Of a stretch of 64,000 bases of DNA, positions 59,160 through 64,000 are shown piece by piece. The notes below the pieces were generated by a model. It had not been told where the DNA came from. It saw only the letters and a program-made list of their open reading frames with translations, and did not search any database. The translations under genes were made by a program, and so were the position numbers. Origin of the DNA: Stenomitos rutilans HA7619-LM2 (GTDB taxonomy: Bacteria > Cyanobacteriota > Cyanobacteriia > Leptolyngbyales > Leptolyngbyaceae); NCBI GenBank assembly GCA_019358945.1, contig JAHHIE010000006.1, positions 62,001 through 126,000 of the forward strand, given 5' to 3'. Within the stretch, counting starts at the first letter, position 1; each line of letters begins with the position of its first letter.

Positions 59160-59696
59160 ATGTCTCAATCTGCTAGTCAAGATGTGTCTTCAAGTGAGTA
59201 CTTACCAGAGAAGACACAAGCGGTACTAAAGGCTTTTAAAAAGCTGGATACTGACGCAAAGCTAGCGTTGCTGTACCTTGTGTATAAAAAAATGGGAGAT
59301 TCAATCACGCCTGCGGCTCCCTCTGCCACAGACCCTGAGCTAGCGCCTCTTTTAATGGACAACTTCTACACCCTGTCTCATGACACGCAGCTTGATATTA
59401 TGCGAGACATTGTGAATGGGGTGGATAGTGAGTATGGTCATGCTTATGGGGCTTTAAAAGAAAATAACCAACTGATGGTCTGGTTTGCCTGGGCGCAGGC
59501 TATGGGTCAAAGCGTGGTTGGGTTACCAGCAGGCTATCAAGCAGCCAAACCTGTTACAGAAGCGGTTGGACAAATTGAAGGCTTGGAGTTTGAGGAGCAA
59601 ATTTCACTACTGCGTGAAATCGTCAGTGGCATGGGTTTCAGTAATATTCAACCCATTCCATCGCAAGCAGAAACAGGCAAAACGGCTAGCCTTTGA
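59160..59696 (+). CDS. Helical carotenoid protein (OCP N-terminal domain homologue)
   Basis: The 178-residue all-helical protein matches the N-terminal carotenoid-binding domain of the orange carotenoid protein. Conserved parts are LDTDAKLALLYLVYKKMGDSI, TPAAPSATDPELAPLL, LSHDTQLDIMRDIVNG, SEYGHAYGALKENNQLMVWF and LEFEEQISLLREIVSGMGF. The Tyr in LVYKK and the Trp in MVWFAW correspond to carotenoid-contacting residues. The C-terminal light-sensing domain is absent, so it is a stand-alone HCP. It may quench singlet oxygen or phycobilisome excitation. It has its own leader, and no carotenoid or FRP gene is adjacent. Confidence 0.88.
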   Translation: MSQSASQDVSSSEYLPEKTQAVLKAFKKLDTDAKLALLYLVYKKMGDSITPAAPSATDPELAPLLMDNFYTLSHDTQLDIMRDIVNGVDSEYGHAYGALKENNQLMVWFAWAQAMGQSVVGLPAGYQAAKPVTEAVGQIEGLEFEEQISLLREIVSGMGFSNIQPIPSQAETGKTASL

Positions 59697-59734
59697 GTGA
59701 CCGTTCGTGCCGTTTGTAGCAGTGTAGATAGGAA

Positions 59735-59820
59735 GGGGAGTCAGGAGCCAGAAGCCAGTGATGGTAAGCGCAGTTTATCTCCTGAATGCAGTCTGACTCC
59801 TGACTTCTATTAGATTCTCT
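59735..59820 (+). repeat. STRR-type repeat tract after the HCP gene
   Basis: GGAGTCAGGAGCCAGAAGCC and GACTCCTGACTTCT units, of the GACTCCT heptamer family, fill the gap between the convergent HCP and BMP genes. They are non-coding here. Confidence 0.6.
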
Positions 59821-59826
59821 TGTTCT

Positions 59827-60906
59827 CTATGTGGTTTTTGCCCCCTTGATACACCAACTCGCTTTCCCACCTAGTTTGCAATCTTCAAAGGCAATTTTTT
59901 GGGCGGCGAGTGCGTCTTTTGCCTGTAATGCCTTCTGCCTAGTGGCTTCAGAGACGATCGCGCTGAACTCACCCAAGCGCAAGATGTCGGGTTTATCGAG
60001 TCCTAGCGTATAGACGTCTCCTTTGATCTGCCCATTTTTCGCAATCTCAGCCACGGTCTCGATCGCCAGCCCATAATTTTGCACAGCACTGGTCAAAACG
60101 GTTTTGGGGGCGCGGCTGAGCTGGTCTTCAAAGTAGCCGATCGCGTAGGCTTGCTTGTCTGCTACCGTTTCAATCACACCTGCGGCGGCGGCGTCCAGCA
60201 TGTTGTAAACCACATCAACACCGCTTGCTAAAAGCGCTTGGGTTGCCTCCTTTGCTTTGCTGACATCGTTCCAGTCGTTTGTGTAACTGGCTTTGACTTC
60301 GATCGCTGGCTTTACCGACTTTGCCCCCAGTTCAAAACCCCGACGTTCTTGATCAGTTGTGGTGAACGACTGGGCTGTGAGGAAGGCCACTTTGTTGCTT
60401 TTGCTCATTTCGGCGGCCACAATCCCACATAGGTAAGCAATTTGTAGATGGTTCACTTGCAGAGAGGCAATATTGCTGCCAGTGGCAACTCCGTCTGAAA
60501 TCACAAAAAAGGCGTTTGGAAACTGCGTTGCTACCTGCTTAACGGCGGCTTCAAACTGTCCACCGTGAGCAATGATCAGGTTAAAGCCACGTCGAGCAAA
60601 GTCAGATAGCGCTTCAGCCTGGTCAGCCTGAGCCACCTTTTCCACATAGGCTGTTTCGGCACCAAGCTTGGTTTTAACGATAGCCATTGACTCATAGCCT
60701 GCCTGGTTCCAGCCTTTGTCTGTAATTGGCCCTGGCAAGACGATCGCGACCTTAAAGCCTGTTCCTGCGGGTGATGAATTGGCAGCACTACTCACCGCTG
60801 GACTTTCCGTAGGCGTTGGATTCGCACACGCCTTCAACAACAAACTGCTCCCTAGAGCCGTCGAAGCATAGATCAGCAGTTGACGACGACGGTAGCGGTG
60901 AACCAT
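59827..60906 (-). CDS. Second BMP family substrate-binding lipoprotein
   Basis: The protein has 359 residues from the ATG at 60906 (MVHRYRRRQLLIYASTALG), chosen because it places the basic signal and lipobox (LLLKAC, Cys 27) as in the paralogue. The upstream frame extension is not homologous. It has the BMP fold motifs AIVLPGPITDKGWNQAGYES, QADQAEALSDFARRGFNLII and DVVYNMLDAAAAGVIE. The closeness to the protein at 57.1-58.2 kb shows a duplication. It has no own ATPase or permease nearby and may share the transporter. Ligands may have diverged, as the binding-site segment YPWLDNAAPT in one is YNMLDAAAAG in the other. Confidence 0.88.
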   Translation of the reverse strand: MVHRYRRRQLLIYASTALGSSLLLKACANPTPTESPAVSSAANSSPAGTGFKVAIVLPGPITDKGWNQAGYESMAIVKTKLGAETAYVEKVAQADQAEALSDFARRGFNLIIAHGGQFEAAVKQVATQFPNAFFVISDGVATGSNIASLQVNHLQIAYLCGIVAAEMSKSNKVAFLTAQSFTTTDQERRGFELGAKSVKPAIEVKASYTNDWNDVSKAKEATQALLASGVDVVYNMLDAAAAGVIETVADKQAYAIGYFEDQLSRAPKTVLTSAVQNYGLAIETVAEIAKNGQIKGDVYTLGLDKPDILRLGEFSAIVSEATRQKALQAKDALAAQKIAFEDCKLGGKASWCIKGAKTT

Positions 60907-61071
60907 GCTCAGACTCCTTGCCTTGATAAAGTCTCTACAAGAATACGTTATGGTGCTCTCTACGATTGTGCTTATGCATGCGTACAGGGCAGGCCTGCGA
61001 CAGAATCTCTTCACCCAGATCTTTCCATTCATTCATGCCGCATCCACGCCGCGCCTTCCTTTCCACAGCTA

Positions 61072-61524
61072 TTAGATGACGTGAAATTCTTTTAGTGCAG
61101 GTAAAAAATTGGCGTTTTCATGGTTAGAACGGCTGAGTTTAATGAGTGCAAAGCGCTCAACGACCAGCAATTGATCCCATTGGTCAAGGGTGATCGCAAC
61201 GCCAACTTCCAGGGCTTTTGTTTGCACACTTTCTGGAATAGCGGTCGTATCCAGCCAGGGTGGTGCGGAGTCGATCGCCAACGTTGAGGCAACAGCACCC
61301 GTTCGTTCCCGAACAAGCTGGGTCAGAGAGTGGCGGTAGGCTTGCACGTCTAAAGCTGTTTCGCAGGGTAATTCAAGGAGCGATCGACGATCGTCCTGCG
61401 TCATCTGGTGCCACTGCGGCAGCTTCAGCTTAATGCCGCAGGTATCTAGCTTTAGCCGTACCTGCATGGGAATGCAGCGCAGCGACTCGACAAAATCGGC
61501 TTCAAATTGAAAGAACTCAGTCAT
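61072..61524 (-). CDS. narM: Nitrate reductase-associated protein
   Basis: The 150-residue protein matches the nitrate reductase-associated family (NarM). FFQFEADFVESLRCIPMQVRLKLDTCGIKLKL at the start (given in pieces: FFQFEADFVESLRCIPMQVR and LKLDTCGIKLKL) is the signature. QWHQMTQDDRRSLLELPC and the C-terminal LDQWDQLLVVERFALIKLSR follow. NarM is known to be needed for active nitrate reductase in cyanobacteria. No narB, nrt or nir gene is in this window, so the gene is separated from its pathway. It lies 165 bases downstream of the second BMP gene's start on the same strand. Confidence 0.85.
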   Translation of the reverse strand: MTEFFQFEADFVESLRCIPMQVRLKLDTCGIKLKLPQWHQMTQDDRRSLLELPCETALDVQAYRHSLTQLVRERTGAVASTLAIDSAPPWLDTTAIPESVQTKALEVGVAITLDQWDQLLVVERFALIKLSRSNHENANFLPALKEFHVI

Positions 61525-61579
61525 ACATTAGCTTTCATTGCCCTACACTCTACACCCTACACATTCACACCCACCCAAC

Positions 61580-62065
61580 TCAAGACTCATCCGAATCGCG
61601 CGTCTTAGCGTGTCGATTCACATGGCGCACAAGCCAGTAGCTAATTGATAACGCTAGGATTGCTGCCGCCAGGGCAATGAGATCTAAACCTGCTGTTTTT
61701 TGCAGATCCAAAATAATGATTTTTCGCGAAACGGCAACCAGCGAGGTGACAATCACCAGTTCCACCTGAATCACGTGATTTTTCAGATAGGCCGTAATAT
61801 TCTCCAAAATCTCTAGGGCAATGAGAACATTTAGGAACAACCCAAAGATCGTGAATAGGGTTGTTCCAAAGCGGCCATAAGGCTGCCTAAAAAGATCTGA
61901 CCCTAAAAACGTGACTAAGTCGTAAACCGCCAGTAGAATCACAAACACCATTGCGATCGACAAAATCTTAGAGATTAGCCCTTCAAACCCTCGTAACGCC
62001 CTTAGAAAGCTGTCGTCGCTAAAGGTCTGTTGGAAGAAGCGTGCCACTCGCTGCCAGGATCGCAT
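61580..62065 (-). CDS. PsiE-family membrane protein
   Basis: The 161-residue protein has four hydrophobic helices: ILSIAMVFVILLAVYDLVTF (about 35-54), TTLFTIFGLFLNVLIALEI (about 68-87), VIQVELVIVTSLVAVSRKII (about 98-117) and LIALAAAILALSISYWLV (about 128-145). NVLIALEILENITAYLKNH is the signature of the PsiE (phosphate-starvation-inducible E) family. The name does not prove phosphate control in cyanobacteria. It lies 55 bases upstream of narM on the same strand and could share a transcript. Function is unknown. Confidence 0.8.
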   Translation of the reverse strand: MRSWQRVARFFQQTFSDDSFLRALRGFEGLISKILSIAMVFVILLAVYDLVTFLGSDLFRQPYGRFGTTLFTIFGLFLNVLIALEILENITAYLKNHVIQVELVIVTSLVAVSRKIIILDLQKTAGLDLIALAAAILALSISYWLVRHVNRHAKTRDSDES

Positions 62066-62326
62066 AGCTCAACCAAACCGATGTCTAACGAAGTGAAAAT
62101 ATCTAATGGAGTGAGAATACCCGATGCCATGCGCTAACGCAAATGAAAGAGTGGGCGCAAGTGACGGTAGCTCACCCAAAACCTGGATTTTCGATGGATG
62201 AGCTAAAACCCTCATCAGGCTTTGTTAGCCCTCTAAGACTGCGACTTGCTAGAATCAAGCTCAAGTAAGCGCGATCGTTCATACTGAAAGAGACCGTCAC
62301 ATCGGAAGTTTTTAAGGGTTGAGAGA

Positions 62327-63673
62327 ATGGCTGTGCCGACAATCAAAGAATTAGCGACGCAGGCAAAAGAAGCTGCCGATCGCTTGGGAATCCACAAATT
62401 CGACATCTACGGCTCTACGGTGGATGAAAGCAGCGCCAAGGTCGATCAAGGTAAACCCGATCAGGTAAAAGCGTCCAATCGTTCTAGCGTGACTGTACGA
62501 GTGTGGAACGACGACCAAACAATGGGCATTACGTCCACGACCGATGTTGATCCAAACGGGTTAGCACTCGCACTTAAAACTGCTTACGAAGCCAGTTTTT
62601 TTGGCGTCAAAGAAAACGCTCCGGACTTTAGCCCTGAAGCGACGGCTCCCCTCGCACGCGAATTTGCAGAGAAAGCGCCACAGGCTCCGATTTCAACTCT
62701 CGTCGAAAAACTGGTTACAGCGGAGCAGGAGCTGACGGAGGCACATCCCGCGATCGCGTCTGTTCCTTATAACGGACTCGCACAACGCGACATCGATCAC
62801 TTCTACCTCAACAGCGACGGTGCTTTGAGGACAGAAGCCTACTCTACCACTTCGCTCTATCTCTACACCAAAACGGAAGAAGACGGCAAAAAACCTCGCA
62901 GTGCAGGTGCATTCCGCATTAGTCGCGGTCTCGAGTCGCTCGATGTGGATGGCTGCTTGAAAGAAACTATTGAAAAAACGATCAGCCACCTCGACTATCA
63001 GAAAATTCCAACTGGCAAATATCGCGTTGTCTTTTCACCAGAAGCGTTTTTGAGCTTGTTGGGCGCGTTCTCCAACTTGTTCAACGCCCAAAGCATTCTC
63101 GATCACCAGAGCCTCTCAACGCCGGAGTCCTTGGGCACTCAGATTGCGTCTCCTTTACTGTCTATAGCGGATGATGCGCTGCATCAAGACAACATCGCGA
63201 TCGCCACCTTTGATGGCGAAGGCACACCCACTCGTCGGATTCCACTGATTGCCGATGGAATGCTGGTCAATTTCCTTCACAGCGCTGGTACGGCGAAGCG
63301 GTTCAACACCCAGCCCACAGGACATGCAAATATGGGTGCAAAAGTAACGGTCAGTCCGCACTTTTACCACGTCTTCACTAGCAAATCGGCCGAGCAAGCG
63401 TATCGTCTAGAGACTGCCGAAAACGTCGTGCTCATTGACGACCTCCATGCCCTCCATGCAGGTGTGAAGGCGCTTCAAGGTTCCTTCTCGCTACCGTTTG
63501 ATGGTTGGCTGGTTAACAACGGTCAGCGCACCAGCATTGAATCTGCCACCGTTGCAGGTGATTTTCTGGAGTTGCTCAAAACCATCCTTTACATTGAGCC
63601 AGAGGCACATCTGACGCCTGGTGGCGTTTGCCCATACATCTGGGTCGAGGAACTGTCGATTACGGGAGAGTAG
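62327..63673 (+). CDS. pmbA: TldD/PmbA family metallopeptidase subunit
   Basis: The 448-residue protein is a TldE/PmbA-type subunit. Recognisable parts are FDIYGSTVDESSAKVDQG, NRSSVTVRVWNDDQTMGIT, YSTTSLYLYTKTEEDGKKPR, YRVVFSPEAFLSLLGAFSN and DDALHQDNIAIATFDGEGTPTRR. TldD/TldE complexes cleave unfolded peptides, process microcins and mature ribosomally made peptides. In cyanobacteria the pair is common with no known substrate. TldD itself is not in this window. A MITE-like element starts at or just after the stop codon. Confidence 0.88.
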   Translation: MAVPTIKELATQAKEAADRLGIHKFDIYGSTVDESSAKVDQGKPDQVKASNRSSVTVRVWNDDQTMGITSTTDVDPNGLALALKTAYEASFFGVKENAPDFSPEATAPLAREFAEKAPQAPISTLVEKLVTAEQELTEAHPAIASVPYNGLAQRDIDHFYLNSDGALRTEAYSTTSLYLYTKTEEDGKKPRSAGAFRISRGLESLDVDGCLKETIEKTISHLDYQKIPTGKYRVVFSPEAFLSLLGAFSNLFNAQSILDHQSLSTPESLGTQIASPLLSIADDALHQDNIAIATFDGEGTPTRRIPLIADGMLVNFLHSAGTAKRFNTQPTGHANMGAKVTVSPHFYHVFTSKSAEQAYRLETAENVVLIDDLHALHAGVKALQGSFSLPFDGWLVNNGQRTSIESATVAGDFLELLKTILYIEPEAHLTPGGVCPYIWVEELSITGE

Positions 63674-63675
63674 GC

Positions 63676-63842
63676 TAGTGCGTGTTTTAAAACCCTCGGA
63701 AGTCCTCAACCCCCAAAATTTGGGGGCTTACAAACCAGCTTCAAAGTCCCCCAGCATGGGGGCTTAAAGCCCTTTGGGCATACAAGAAAAGGGGGCAGAA
63801 GCTATCAGCAATGAAACGATTGAAGTTTTAAAACACTGCCTA
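63676..63842 (+). mobile_element. MITE-like element with GTGTTTTAAAAC ends
   Basis: The ends TAGTGCGTGTTTTAAAAC and GTTTTAAAACACTGCCTA are inverted copies. The interior has CCCCCAAAATTTGGGGG, AAAGTCCCCCAGCATGGGGG and GGGCATACAAGAAAAGGGGG modules related to those in the element at 21921-22054, but the end sequences are different. It has no coding capacity. Boundaries may be off by a few bases. Confidence 0.6.
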
Positions 63843-63901
63843 GTGCGCGGCCCGTTGTGACTGAAGCCAAGCCTTTGCCAAACCAGGCCGCGATCGTCAG
63901 G

Positions 63902-64000
63902 CTAAACAATCTTGCCTTTCTGTTGCAGTGCGTCGCGCAGGGAACCCAGCACAAACTCAGGCATTTTAGCAGCGCTATTTAGAAGGCGTGGCAGTTGATC
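63902..64000 (-). CDS. C-terminal end of a gene cut by the window edge
   Basis: The last 32 codons before a TAG (complement of 63902-63904) are open on the minus strand and read through the window edge. They encode a helical C-terminus (KMPEFVLGSLRDALQQKG). The start and most of the protein lie outside the window, so it cannot be identified. It is convergent with pmbA. Confidence 0.5.
   Translation of the reverse strand, partial: DQLPRLLNSAAKMPEFVLGSLRDALQQKGKIV

Overview
The window is chromosomal DNA of a cyanobacterium, most likely a filamentous Leptolyngbya/Oscillatoriales-type organism. The evidence is a RuBisCO accumulation factor (Raf1), a stand-alone helical carotenoid protein, a NarM-type nitrate-reductase-associated protein, a FurA regulator preceded by cyanobacterial iron-box-like repeats, a transaldolase with C-terminal EF hands, a DICT-domain sensor kinase, very frequent GCGATCGC (HIP1) octamers, and abundant heptameric short tandem repeats (STRRs) and small palindromic mobile repeats. 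There is no phage, plasmid or CRISPR signature, and only one tRNA (His).

Layout. 0-6.3 kb: furA, a peptidoglycan-binding secreted protein, an SH3-like secreted protein and a large PAS sensor that ends without an output domain. 6.3-14.5 kb: five plus-strand genes that look like a surface-glycan (O-antigen/exopolysaccharide) island: a TylF-type methyltransferase, a double methyltransferase, a three-domain glycosyltransferase and two further methyltransferases. Three of them carry the same SKFWQ motif. 14.6-22.9 kb: a DUF4359 protein, tRNA-His, a tiny Cys-rich protein, a GST operon divergent from a LysR regulator, a GT39-like membrane glycosyltransferase and raf1. 23-31.7 kb: a YyaL/DUF255 thioredoxin-fold protein, an AAA protein with a degenerate Walker B, an ethanolamine-type permease with an aldehyde dehydrogenase, and a histidine phosphatase. 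31.9-37.7 kb: central carbon and redox genes (glgP, tal, glutathione reductase) with a structured intergenic region that may encode a small RNA. 37.7-42.3 kb: a decayed transposase and two convergent sensor kinases, one lacking its phospho-acceptor histidine. 42.5-52.7 kb: a Uma2-type protein, putA, a GGDEF-EAL protein and eno. 52.9-55.4 kb: a TetR regulator with a GST-SDR operon. 55.4-60.9 kb: a BMP-type ABC importer (ATPase plus two lipoproteins, no permease) surrounding an acidic disordered protein and a helical carotenoid protein. 61-64 kb: narM, a PsiE-family membrane protein, pmbA and the tail of a further gene.

How the genes may work together. The 6.3-14.5 kb block is the most coherent accessory unit: glycan assembly (one GT4 and two GT2 domains on one chain) with several methyltransferases that could cap or decorate the chain. 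The shared aromatic/basic motif suggests a common docking site. glgP and tal form a glycogen/pentose-phosphate pair. The TetR-GST-SDR and LysR/GST units look like detoxification modules.

The most unusual signals are: (1) the shared SKFWQ motif in three glycan proteins; (2) STRR heptamer tracts that are translated in frame inside five otherwise intact genes; (3) signalling or catalytic proteins that lack key residues (DICT kinase His to Gln, SDR without Tyr-Lys, AAA without Walker B acids, PAS sensor without output); (4) several families of small palindromic repeats, one present as two inverted copies with only four mismatches in 102 bp. Everything is read by eye. No database search was run, so family names rest on recognised motifs.
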